NCBI RefSeq assembly: GCF_039973015.1 | Contig: NZ_JBDWLT010000012.1 | Location: 248,001 to 312,000 of the forward strand | DNA from: Parvibaculum sp039973015 | GTDB taxonomy: Bacteria > Pseudomonadota > Alphaproteobacteria > Parvibaculales > Parvibaculaceae | DNA length: 64,000 nt | Direction: 5' to 3' | In this document: positions 41,812 through 50,206 of the stretch, one piece after another | Numbering within the stretch: position 1 is the first letter of the stretch | Layout: each line of letters starts with the position of its first letter | Position numbers and translations under genes: made by a program | Notes under the pieces: generated by a model | What the model saw: only the letters and a program-made list of their open reading frames with translations | Told to the model about the DNA's origin: nothing | Databases searched by the model: none

Positions 41812-44800
41812 ATGCGGCAGGAAGCCGCTGTTTGCAGGCAGAAGCTTTTGGGGCGCAGCGGCGTGTACCGATCTCACCGAAATTTCGCGCGATTGAAGGG
41901 GGCCGATCTGCGTTTTCACGCATTCGGAATGTTTGCCTGCCTATTCCTGCTTGCCGCGTTTGCGACGGCGGCGCGCGCCGCGGAGAACGTGAAGCTGTCG
42001 CTGAGCGAACGGGACGGCTATGGCCGGATGGTCTTTACCTTCCCCGATGGCGTTCCCGGCTACCGCGCCTCGATCAATGCGGGCATCCTGGTTCTCGACT
42101 TCGATAAATCCGTCAATGCAGATACAGGCGATTTTGTTCGCCAGATGCCGCGCTACATCGCAATGGCGCGCCGGGACGAGGACAAGGGCGCGATCCGGTT
42201 TGCGCTGACGACCGATTTCTGGCTCGACACGAAACAGGCCGAGAATTCACTTTATGTCGACCTTCTGCCCCCGGACTGGACGGGCAAGCCGCCAGCTCTG
42301 CCTGCCGAGGTGCTGGCGCGGATCGATGCGGCCAGAGAGAAGAAGCGGGCCGCCGAGGAAGCGGAGCTTGCCGCCAAGGCGCAAGGCATTCAGGAGCCGA
42401 AGGACGAAAAGCCGACGCTCGATGTGCGGGTGGCCTCACGTGCGGGCATGACGCGCCTCGTGTTCGACTGGAACCAGCCGGTTCTCTATTCATTCGTCGA
42501 GCGGCAGGGGCTTGCCACGATTACCTTCGACCGGACGGCGAAGGTCGATCTTTCGCCGCTGCGTGTCGATCCGCCGCCATATCTCTCTCATGCCAGCGCG
42601 GTTGAACATGACGGGCGGCTGGCGGTTGTGCTGACGCTCAAGCCGGGCGTCTCCGTGAACGATTTCCGTGAAGATCTGAGCATCGTTCTGGACCTCAAGC
42701 CCACGGATGGCAGCCTGCCGCCCGAAGCGGCGGAAACAGGCGTCCCGGCGGTCTCGGAGCCGGAGGCGGCGCAGGAAACGCCTGGAGCGCATGGGCAGCA
42801 TGGGCCGAAGAATATTGTGCCGGACGCCGTGCAGACGGCCGAAGCCGGGCATGATGAATCGCCCGGCGAAGCGGAGGCCAAGGCGGCAGAAAATCACATT
42901 GCGACGAATCCGCTGCCGGAAGGTACAAGGCCGGAAGGCAAGGCGGTGGTGCATCTCGTGCCGGGCCGGAGCGGGACGGACATTCTCGTAGACTGGCCGG
43001 AGCCCGTGGGGGCAGCGGTCTTTGAAAGAGCGGACCGGCTCTGGATCGTGTTTGACGCTGTGCTGCCGCTCGATATCGCGGAAGTGACGCCCGAAAAGCT
43101 CGGGCCTTTCGGCGTGCCCGAGGTTCAGGCCTTCGAGAACGGGACGGCGCTGGTTCTGCCGTTGCGCGACAAGGCGCTGATCGGTGCGGTGGAAGATGGC
43201 GCTTCGTGGCGGATTTCAGCCGGTGAGACGCTGGCGACGACGGGGCGGCCCGTTTCGCTTTCGCGGAGCTGGCGCGAAGACGGGCGCGGCAGCGTTGCCT
43301 TCGATCTCAAGGGCACACGCAAGATACTGAAGATGAAGGACAAGCTGGTCGGCGACGAAATTATCGTGGCGACGGCGCGCGGCCCCGTACAATCCGTGCA
43401 GACGCCGCGCAACTTCGTCGAATTCCAGGCTTTGCAGACGGCGCAGGGCATCGCCATCGTGCCGGTTGCGGACGATCTCAATGTCGCTGCGGCCCCGAAT
43501 AACGTGATCGTGACGCGGCGGGACGGGCTCGCGCTGTCGGCCAATGGCGCGGACTATGAAGTGAGGGCGCCGACGGGCGTATCGGTAGCGGCGGTGAAGG
43601 CACCGGCGGAAATGCACTTTGCGGAGTGGCGTGAGGCGGCGGGCGAGAATTTCACCGAACGGCGGCAATATTATCTGGCGCGGCTGGCCAATGCGCGGAC
43701 GCAGGAGCTTGGCGAGTTGCGCTTCGCCTATGGCCGTTTCCTGCTCGGCTACGGCCTTGCGCCGGAGGCGCTTGCCGCATTCGACAGTGCGCTTGAGGCG
43801 AACCGGCGTTTCAGTACCGACCCCGCCTTTCGCGCCGCCAAGGGCGTTGCGGGGGTGCTGAGCGGGCGTTATGTGGAGGCGATCGCGGATCTCTCCTCGA
43901 ACGGCCTCGACAATGCGCCGCATGCCGCGGCCTGGCGCGGGCTTGCACGGGCCGAACTCGGACATTGGGAAGTAGCGCGCGAGCAATTCGGTCTGGCGGG
44001 CGCAATCCTTGATGCATTCGACGACGATCTGCGTACGCGCTTCCGCGCCAAGGCGGCGGAGGCGGCGCTCAAGGGTGGCGACATCGTCGCGGCTGAGACT
44101 TATGCAGCAGGTTTTCCCGCGGCCCCCGGCAGTGAAAAGGCGAAAGCCCAGATATTGCTCGTGCGCGCGATGATGAACGATATGCAGAAGGGCGGCGAGG
44201 ACGCCCTGGCGCGTTACGATGCGGCTATCGAGACGAATTATCCGCCGGTCACCGCCCGTGCGCGCTTCGGCAAGGCCAGGTTGCTGCTCAAGCGTGGAGA
44301 GATCGGCAAGGAAGCCTACGCGAAGGAACTCGAAAGCCTGCGCTACGCATGGCGCGGGGATAGCCTCGAACTCGAAATCCTGACGGAACTGGCAAAATTC
44401 CGTCTCGACAGGGGCGAGATCGGCGAGGCGCTGAAACAGATGCGGACGGCAAGCATCAATTATCCCGACAGTGAAGAAGCGCACCGGATGAACGTGCGCA
44501 TGTCCGGTATCTTCGCGGATTACTTTCTTGGCGATGCCGTGGACAATATGGAGCCGGTGCAGGCGCTTGCCTTCTTCGACCGCTTCAAGGAGCTGACGCC
44601 GATCGGGAGCAAGGGCGACGAGATGATCCGCAAACTTGCGGAGCGGCTCGTGCAGGTCGACCTTCTGACGCAGGCCGAGCAGCTGCTCGACTATCAGGTT
44701 GCAAACCGTCTTCATGGCGGTGTCGCCAAGGCACAGGTCGCGGCGCGTCTTGCGGCGATCTACCTGATCGACCAGAAGCCCGAGAATGCGCTCGCCGCAT

Positions 44801-45306
44801 TGCGCGCGACGAAGCAGAACCTGCTGCCGGAGGCGCTTGCCGCCCGGCGTTTGATGCTTGAGGCCCGCGCACTTGCGGACAGCAAGCAGTATGACAATGC
44901 ACTGGACCTGTTGTCGGAGCGCAAGGATGCGCTTTCGGCAAAACTGCGGGCGGATGTGCTCTGGGACGCGGGGCGCTGGCCGGAGGCGGGCGCCGCATCG
45001 GAAGCCCTGCTTGGACAGAGCTGGAAGCAGGATGGAGCGCTCAACGAGGAAACGAGGCTCCTCGTCATGCGCGGCGCCATTGCTTACTCGCTGGCGGGCG
45101 ACGAAGAAGGGCTTTCAAGGTTCAGGGCGAAATTCGGGGAGGCCATGAGCATGAGCCCCGACGCGAGCGCGTTTGCGGTGGTCTCCGAACCTATCGTGGA
45201 GCAGGGCGTCGCGTTCCGGGAGATGACGAGCCGCATCGCCTCCATCGATACGCTCGACCGGTTCCTCTCCTCGTTGAAGTCCGATGAGGTTACGGCGCTC
45301 AACTGA
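41812..45306 (+). CDS. Large exported TPR-like protein of the flagellar cluster
   Basis: An open frame of 1164 residues. The signal peptide (FACLFLLAAFATAARA) lies at residues 41-56 of the longest frame, so the true start is probably later (TTG 41893, CTG 41908 after GAAGGGGG, or ATG 41929). The mature N-terminus has three similar beta-rich modules (about residues 58-165, 205-305, 380-480). Each has a hydrophobic strand followed by an F-D turn such as VLDFDKSV, TITFDRT and WIVFDAV. The rest (about 600-1164) is helical TPR-like. Position suggests a periplasmic flagellar accessory role; I do not recognise a named gene. Confidence 0.75.
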   Translation: MRQEAAVCRQKLLGRSGVYRSHRNFARLKGADLRFHAFGMFACLFLLAAFATAARAAENVKLSLSERDGYGRMVFTFPDGVPGYRASINAGILVLDFDKSVNADTGDFVRQMPRYIAMARRDEDKGAIRFALTTDFWLDTKQAENSLYVDLLPPDWTGKPPALPAEVLARIDAAREKKRAAEEAELAAKAQGIQEPKDEKPTLDVRVASRAGMTRLVFDWNQPVLYSFVERQGLATITFDRTAKVDLSPLRVDPPPYLSHASAVEHDGRLAVVLTLKPGVSVNDFREDLSIVLDLKPTDGSLPPEAAETGVPAVSEPEAAQETPGAHGQHGPKNIVPDAVQTAEAGHDESPGEAEAKAAENHIATNPLPEGTRPEGKAVVHLVPGRSGTDILVDWPEPVGAAVFERADRLWIVFDAVLPLDIAEVTPEKLGPFGVPEVQAFENGTALVLPLRDKALIGAVEDGASWRISAGETLATTGRPVSLSRSWREDGRGSVAFDLKGTRKILKMKDKLVGDEIIVATARGPVQSVQTPRNFVEFQALQTAQGIAIVPVADDLNVAAAPNNVIVTRRDGLALSANGADYEVRAPTGVSVAAVKAPAEMHFAEWREAAGENFTERRQYYLARLANARTQELGELRFAYGRFLLGYGLAPEALAAFDSALEANRRFSTDPAFRAAKGVAGVLSGRYVEAIADLSSNGLDNAPHAAAWRGLARAELGHWEVAREQFGLAGAILDAFDDDLRTRFRAKAAEAALKGGDIVAAETYAAGFPAAPGSEKAKAQILLVRAMMNDMQKGGEDALARYDAAIETNYPPVTARARFGKARLLLKRGEIGKEAYAKELESLRYAWRGDSLELEILTELAKFRLDRGEIGEALKQMRTASINYPDSEEAHRMNVRMSGIFADYFLGDAVDNMEPVQALAFFDRFKELTPIGSKGDEMIRKLAERLVQVDLLTQAEQLLDYQVANRLHGGVAKAQVAARLAAIYLIDQKPENALAALRATKQNLLPEALAARRLMLEARALADSKQYDNALDLLSERKDALSAKLRADVLWDAGRWPEAGAASEALLGQSWKQDGALNEETRLLVMRGAIAYSLAGDEEGLSRFRAKFGEAMSMSPDASAFAVVSEPIVEQGVAFREMTSRIASIDTLDRFLSSLKSDEVTALN

Positions 45307-45327
45307 GCGCCTTTGATCCTCTTTCCT

Positions 45328-46110
45328 TCAGGTGCCGAAGCTCTGCACCAGGCTTCCCGCGATCAGCGACCAGCCATCCACAAGCACGAAGAAGATCAGC
45401 TTGAAGGGTAGCGAGATGATGATCGGCGGCAGCATCATCATGCCCATCGACATGAGAACGGAGGCGACCACCATGTCGATCACGATGAAGGGCAGGAAGA
45501 CGAGGAAACCGATCTCGAAAGCGCGGCGCAATTCGCTGATCATGAAGGCGGGAACCAGAACCTGAAGACCGATATCCTCGGCTTTTTCGGGTTCGGGCGT
45601 GTTGGAAAGATCGACGAAGAGCTTCAAGTCTTCCTTGCGAACCTGCTTCAGCATGAAAGTTTTGAAGGGAACGCTGGCGCGGTCAAAGGCTTCGCCCGTT
45701 TCGATCTGCTGGTTCATCAACGGTTCGATGCCGTCATTATAGGCCGCGGTAAAAGTGGGTGTCATGACGAAGGCCGTGAGGAAAAGCGCAAGGCTGACCA
45801 GAACGGCATTGGGCGGCGATTGCTGCATGCCAAGCGCGGTGCGGAGCAGGCCCAGCACCACAATGATACGCACGAAGGATGTCACCATGATGAGGATCGA
45901 CGGCGCGAGGCTCAGTACGGTGACGAGCGCGACGATCTGGACAACATGGTCGGTGAGGCCGAGGCCGTCCGACAGGTCGACCTGGATCGACTCGGCGGAT
46001 GCCGGATGCGCGAAAGCGAAGCTCAATGCCACAAGGCCGAGAATGCCGGCGAGGCCCGAGAGGCGGGCCGCTTTCAGCGAAGCGAGCATTTTCTGAAAGA
46101 AGGCGGTCAC
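45328..46110 (-). CDS. fliP: Flagellar export apparatus protein FliP
   Basis: A 260-residue export gate protein. It has a signal peptide, four membrane helices and the diagnostic MVTSFVRIIVVLGLLRTALGMQQSPPNAVLVSLALFLTAFVMTP and LVPAFMISELRRAFEIGFLVFLPFIVIDMVVASVLMSMGMMMLPP. It forms the core of the gate with FliQ and FliR, which lie downstream on the other strand. It overlaps fliO by 4 bp. Confidence 0.96.
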   Translation of the reverse strand: MTAFFQKMLASLKAARLSGLAGILGLVALSFAFAHPASAESIQVDLSDGLGLTDHVVQIVALVTVLSLAPSILIMVTSFVRIIVVLGLLRTALGMQQSPPNAVLVSLALFLTAFVMTPTFTAAYNDGIEPLMNQQIETGEAFDRASVPFKTFMLKQVRKEDLKLFVDLSNTPEPEKAEDIGLQVLVPAFMISELRRAFEIGFLVFLPFIVIDMVVASVLMSMGMMMLPPIIISLPFKLIFFVLVDGWSLIAGSLVQSFGT

Positions 46111-46475
46111 GCGCGGCGCTCCTTGATGAAATCCACGATGCGCTGGAACTGGACCACATGGCCCGGCAGCGCGTATTGAGCGGGAAGAGGCTGTTCGATT
46201 TCGGCAGGCGCGGGTGCGTCGATACCGCCTTCGATCAGCAGCGGGGTTTCGCCGCCTGTCAGGATCAGATGTTCCTTGCCGTCGCGGCGGATCAGCAGCA
46301 GGCGATGCTTCGCGTCGATCGCTTTCACCTCGACGATGCCAAGGCGGCGCTGGCCCCCGACAGGAGAAGCGCCGGGCGCAAAGCCGAAGCGGCGCGCGAG
46401 GATCGCGCAGACGCCGATCAACCCGAGAATGAATGCAAGCGCCGCAACGAACCGGAAGATTTCCGAGAAGTCCAT
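46107..46475 (-). CDS. fliO: Flagellar export chaperone FliO
   Basis: A 122-residue single-pass membrane protein. The helix (FRFVAALAFILGLIGVCAILARRFG) is followed by a cytoplasmic domain (RRLGIVEVKAIDAKHRLLLIRRDGKEHLILTGGETPLLIE) typical of FliO. FliO assists assembly of the FliP ring. It is transcribed with fliP and divergently from flgB. Confidence 0.9.
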   Translation of the reverse strand: MDFSEIFRFVAALAFILGLIGVCAILARRFGFAPGASPVGGQRRLGIVEVKAIDAKHRLLLIRRDGKEHLILTGGETPLLIEGGIDAPAPAEIEQPLPAQYALPGHVVQFQRIVDFIKERRA

Positions 46476-46521
46476 TTTGGATTTTACCCCCAGAGTGGAA
46501 GGTCGAAGACCGTCCGTAATG

Positions 46522-46621
46522 GGAAGAATTTGCCGCGTCAGGCTTAATGGCGGGTTAAGGGTGAGGCGAGCCGCGCCTTTATCTGGTTACCGGTTTCCTA
46601 ACGCGCCCGGCAGCTTTTGCC
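46522..46621. promoter_or_regulatory. Two flagellar dyads between fliO and flgB
   Basis: GGAAGAATTTGCC (46522-46534) and GGCAGCTTTTGCC (46609-46621). They flank the CtrA-type box at 46544-46558 in the 275-bp divergent gap. I find no convincing sigma-54-type promoter here, which fits class II control by CtrA. Confidence 0.45.
46544..46558. promoter_or_regulatory. CtrA-type box between fliO-fliP and flgB operons
   Basis: TTAATGGCGGGTTAA is an exact TTAA-N7-TTAA. It lies 69 bp before the fliO start and 193 bp before flgB, so it could control either of the divergent class II units, most simply fliO-fliP. Confidence 0.7.
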
Positions 46622-46750
46622 GCGTTAGGGCGATGTTAACTCCACGATGGTGAATTCAGTTTCGCCGCCAAGGAATGCGTGGCTTCAGACACGGCCTTTT
46701 GGACGCTCAGAAAGAGGGTTCGGTGAGCCGGTCGCGGGGGCACGCGGGCA

Positions 46751-47179
46751 ATGGCAATCGGCGATCTTCCTATCGTTGAAATGATGAAACAGCGTATGCA
46801 GTGGCTGACTGCGCGCCAGCAAGTGCTTGCGCAGAATGTCGCCAATGCCGATACGCCGGGCTATACGGCGCGCGACCTCAAGGCTCTCGACTTCGGTACG
46901 ATGGTAGAGCGCAGCGGTCCCGTGCTTCGCGCCGTCGCAACGCAGGCCGGTCATCTCGGCAGTCCGGTAACGGGCAGCGGGCACAGCATTCGCACAGGGC
47001 AGGCGACAGGCGGTGAGATCATCAAGAAACCGGACTTCGAAACATCGCCTACCGGAAACTCGGTTGTGCTCGAAGATCAGATGATCAAGGTCGCGCAGAC
47101 CCAGATGGATTATCAGACAGTGACCGGGCTCTATTCGAAGAGCCTCGGACTCATCAGGATCGCGCTCGGCCGCAGCTGA
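46751..47179 (+). CDS. flgB: Flagellar rod protein FlgB
   Basis: A 142-residue proximal rod subunit: PIVEMMKQRMQWLTARQQVLAQNVANADTPGYTARDLKALDF, ending VALEDQMIKV-like (VVLEDQMIKVAQTQMDYQTVTGLYSKSLGLIRIALGRS). It opens the flgB-flgC-fliE-fliQ-fliR-flhB operon. Confidence 0.95.
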   Translation: MAIGDLPIVEMMKQRMQWLTARQQVLAQNVANADTPGYTARDLKALDFGTMVERSGPVLRAVATQAGHLGSPVTGSGHSIRTGQATGGEIIKKPDFETSPTGNSVVLEDQMIKVAQTQMDYQTVTGLYSKSLGLIRIALGRS

Positions 47180-47205
47180 GCCTTGTTGAAAGGAAGAGAC
47201 GCAAC

Positions 47206-47625
47206 ATGAGCGCCATGGATCTTGTCAAATCGATGATGGTGGCAGCCTCGGGCCTGAAGGCCCAGAGCGGCCGGATGCGGATCATCGCAGAAAATATTGC
47301 AAATGCGGATTCGGCTTCGCGCGTGCCGGGCGGCGACCCCTATCAGCGAAAGGTCGTGACCTTCGAGGACAAGCTCAACCGGGAGATCGGTGCGCATACC
47401 GTGACGCTCGGGCGGCCCGTTCTCGACAATAGCGAGTTCAAGCTCAAATACATGCCGGGTCATCCGGGCGCCGACGAGGACGGCTACGTCAAGATGCCGA
47501 ACGTCAATGGCATGGTCGAGTCGATGGACATGCGCGAAGCGCAGCGAAGCTATGAAGCCAATCTCAATCTCATCCAGGCATCGCGCCGCATGATCTCGCA
47601 GACCATCGACATTCTGCGCAAGTGA
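47206..47625 (+). CDS. flgC: Flagellar rod protein FlgC
   Basis: A 139-residue rod subunit: MMVAASGLKAQSGRMRIIAENIANADS at the start, NVNGMVESMDMREAQRSYEANLNLIQASRRMISQTIDILRK at the end. Length and termini are normal for FlgC. It lies 26 bp after flgB. Confidence 0.95.
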   Translation: MSAMDLVKSMMVAASGLKAQSGRMRIIAENIANADSASRVPGGDPYQRKVVTFEDKLNREIGAHTVTLGRPVLDNSEFKLKYMPGHPGADEDGYVKMPNVNGMVESMDMREAQRSYEANLNLIQASRRMISQTIDILRK

Positions 47626-47647
47626 TGGCTGAAGCGAGGGGATCGAC

Positions 47648-47971
47648 ATGACAACCATTCCGGCATCGACAGTGCTCAACGCCTATGCCCGCGCCGCGGG
47701 GATGGGCTCGGGCAATCAGACGCCACAGGCGGGCGGCGCCAAGGATGCGGCGGGCGGCTTTGGCGACATGCTCAAGCAGGCCATCGACGAAAGCGTCGAG
47801 ACCTCGAAAGCGGGCGAAACGAAGATGGCGGCCGTTACCGGCGGCACGAGCGGCAATATTGTCGATGTGGTGACGGCGGTTGCCGAGGCCGAGACGACGT
47901 TGCAGACGGTCGTGACAGTGCGCGACAAGGTCATCACAGCCTATCAGGAAATCATGCGCATGCCGATCTGA
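47648..47971 (+). CDS. fliE: Flagellar hook-basal body protein FliE
   Basis: A 107-residue MS-ring/rod junction protein. The Ala/Gly-rich N-terminus is followed by GGFGDMLKQAIDESVETSKAGE and the C-terminal VDVVTAVAEAETTLQTVVTVRDKVITAYQEIMRMPI, the FliE signature. Confidence 0.94.
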   Translation: MTTIPASTVLNAYARAAGMGSGNQTPQAGGAKDAAGGFGDMLKQAIDESVETSKAGETKMAAVTGGTSGNIVDVVTAVAEAETTLQTVVTVRDKVITAYQEIMRMPI

Positions 47972-47997
47972 CGGCAGCGGGCGGGGGCAAGTAACAA

Positions 47998-48261
47998 ATG
48001 ACGGGACCGGAAATTCTCGACCTCTCAAGGCAGGCGATCTACGTCATGCTGGAGGTCTCGGCTCCCATGATGGTGGTGGCCCTTGTGGTGGGCCTCGCGA
48101 TCGCGCTGTTGCAGGCGCTGACGCAGGTTCAGGAAATGACCCTTGTCTTCGTGCCGAAGATCGTAGCGATCTTCCTCACGGTTCTCATCGCGCTGCCTTT
48201 CATGGCGCAGGCGCTTGAGGGCTTCATGATTCTCATTTCGCAGAAGATCGTAGCGGGCTGA
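47998..48261 (+). CDS. fliQ: Flagellar export apparatus protein FliQ
   Basis: An 87-residue two-helix export gate protein: VMLEVSAPMMVVALVVGLAIALLQALTQVQEMTLVFVPKIVAIFLTV. Length and the QALTQVQE motif are standard for FliQ. fliR follows 19 bp later. Confidence 0.96.
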   Translation: MTGPEILDLSRQAIYVMLEVSAPMMVVALVVGLAIALLQALTQVQEMTLVFVPKIVAIFLTVLIALPFMAQALEGFMILISQKIVAG

Positions 48262-48280
48262 GGGGCGGGCGCGGCAATCC

Positions 48281-49042
48281 ATGATCACTGTCGACATCCT
48301 GCCGCAGACGGCTTTCACCTTCATGCTGATTTTTTCGCGGATGGCCGCGATGATCATGCTGATGCCGGCGCTCGGCGAAACGAGCATTCCGACGCAGGTG
48401 CGGCTCGTGCTGGCGCTCCTGCTCACTATGGTGATGATGCCGCTCGTCGCCGCCTCGTACAGCGCGATACCGGAGACAGTGCCGGGGCTCGTCTTTATCG
48501 TCGCGACCGAGATCGCGGTTGGCCTTTTCATCGGCACGGCGGCCCGGATCATCATGAGCGCGCTTCATGTGGCGGGTAACATCATTGCAATGCAAATGAG
48601 TCTCGCCTTCGCGCAGAGTGTCGACCCGACGCAGGGACAGCAGGGCGTGCTGGTTGCGAACTTCCTTTCGCTGCTTGCCGTCACGCTGATTTTCGCCACA
48701 CATCTCGATCACCTGCTGATCGCCGCCATGCGCGACAGCTACGAACTTTTCGTGCCGGGGCAGCCCATTCCCGTTGGCGATTTTTCGGAAATGGCTGTGA
48801 AGTTCGTGTCCGATGCCTTCAGGATCGGCCTGCAACTCGCCGCGCCTTTCCTTGTTTTCGGTCTTATCTTCTATGTGGGTATCGGCATTCTTTCGAGGCT
48901 GATGCCGCAGATCCAGATTTTCTTCATCGCGATGCCGGCGAACATCTCGCTCGGCCTTGTCCTGATGCTCTTTCTTGTCGGTGCCATGATGACGTGGTTC
49001 CTGCAGGCGTTTGAGCAGTCGATTTCCATGTTCGCCGGTTAG
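48281..49042 (+). CDS. fliR: Flagellar export apparatus protein FliR
   Basis: A 253-residue multi-pass protein (about six helices): FTFMLIFSRMAAMIMLMPALGETSIPTQVRLVLALLLTMVM, then AGNIIAMQMSLAFAQSVDPTQGQQGVLVANFLSLLAVTLIF. It completes the FliP/Q/R export gate. flhB follows after 14 bp. Confidence 0.96.
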   Translation: MITVDILPQTAFTFMLIFSRMAAMIMLMPALGETSIPTQVRLVLALLLTMVMMPLVAASYSAIPETVPGLVFIVATEIAVGLFIGTAARIIMSALHVAGNIIAMQMSLAFAQSVDPTQGQQGVLVANFLSLLAVTLIFATHLDHLLIAAMRDSYELFVPGQPIPVGDFSEMAVKFVSDAFRIGLQLAAPFLVFGLIFYVGIGILSRLMPQIQIFFIAMPANISLGLVLMLFLVGAMMTWFLQAFEQSISMFAG

Positions 49043-49056
49043 CGGGGAGACGCGCC

Positions 49057-50139
49057 GTGTCTGAACAGGACGATTCAGAAAAGACAGAAGAACCGACACA
49101 AAAGAAACTGGACGAAGCCCAGAAGAAGGGCGATGTCGTCAAGAGCCAGGAAATCAGCACCTGGTTCGTCATGATGGGCGGAGCGGCTGCCGTCGCGCTT
49201 CTCGCGCCCATGACGGCCGGCTCGCTTGCCGGCTCGCTCAAGGTCTTCCTCGAACACCCGGATGCCATTCCGATGGATGGCGAGCATCTTCGCCGGATCT
49301 GGATGGGCGTTGGCCGTGACGCCTTCGGCGCTGTGATCGCGCCGCTCGCCATTCTCGTCGGCGCGGCGCTGGCCGGGCACCTGATCCAGCATGCGCCGGT
49401 CTTCACGGCCGAGAACATGAAGCCGAAACTCTCCAAGATTTCGCCCAAGGAGGGGTTGAAACGTCTGTTCGGGCCGAAAAGCCTGATGAACCTCGCCAAG
49501 GGCGTCGTGAAGATGTGTGCGGTGGGCATCGTCTCCTTCATGCTCATCTGGCCCGAGCGCGATCAGCTCGCGCTGATGATGACCTGGGAAATCGCGCAGC
49601 TTCTGCCCGTCGTGCAGTCCCTCGCGCTCAAGATGTTCATGGGCGTCATCGCTGTCATGACTGTTGTTGCCGCGCTCGACTATCTGTTCGAGCACGCGCA
49701 ATGGATGAAGAAACAGCGCATGTCCATTCAGGAAGTGAAGGACGAGTACAAGCAGATGGAAGGTGACCCGACGGTGAAGGCGAAGCTGCGCCAGATCCGT
49801 GCGGAGCGTGGCCGAAAGCGCATGATGGCCGCCGTGCCGGGCGCGACCGTGATCATTACCAACCCGACCCATTATGCCGTGGCGCTCAAATACGAGCAGG
49901 GGATGGGGGCGCCGCTCGTCGTGGCCAAGGGTGTGGATGCCGTTGCCTTCAAAATTCGCGAAATCGGCCAGGAACACGATATTCCCATCGTCGAAAACCC
50001 GCCGCTCGCCCGCGCGCTCCATGCGACCGTGCAGATCGACGAGGAAATCACGCCAGAACACTACAAGGCGGTGGCCGAGGTGATTGGATATGTGATGCGT
50101 CTTAAGGCTAAGATCGCCGGAGGTGGCGGCCGGAGGTGA
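49057..50139 (+). CDS. flhB: Flagellar export switch protein FlhB
   Basis: A 360-residue export switch. Four N-terminal helices follow the EKTEEPTQKKLDEAQKKGDVVKSQE motif. The cytoplasmic domain has the autocleavage site NPTH (VIITNPTHYAVALKYEQGMGAPLVVAKG), where cleavage between Asn and Pro switches secretion from hook to filament substrates. Start GTG at 49057. cckA begins 67 bp after its stop. Confidence 0.96.
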   Translation: MSEQDDSEKTEEPTQKKLDEAQKKGDVVKSQEISTWFVMMGGAAAVALLAPMTAGSLAGSLKVFLEHPDAIPMDGEHLRRIWMGVGRDAFGAVIAPLAILVGAALAGHLIQHAPVFTAENMKPKLSKISPKEGLKRLFGPKSLMNLAKGVVKMCAVGIVSFMLIWPERDQLALMMTWEIAQLLPVVQSLALKMFMGVIAVMTVVAALDYLFEHAQWMKKQRMSIQEVKDEYKQMEGDPTVKAKLRQIRAERGRKRMMAAVPGATVIITNPTHYAVALKYEQGMGAPLVVAKGVDAVAFKIREIGQEHDIPIVENPPLARALHATVQIDEEITPEHYKAVAEVIGYVMRLKAKIAGGGGRR

Positions 50140-50206
50140 TTCGGCCGTGTGAGGCTATGTGCGCCGGCACGGTTTGTGTGCCGCGGGGCAGGCACAGGAG
50201 TAGAGA

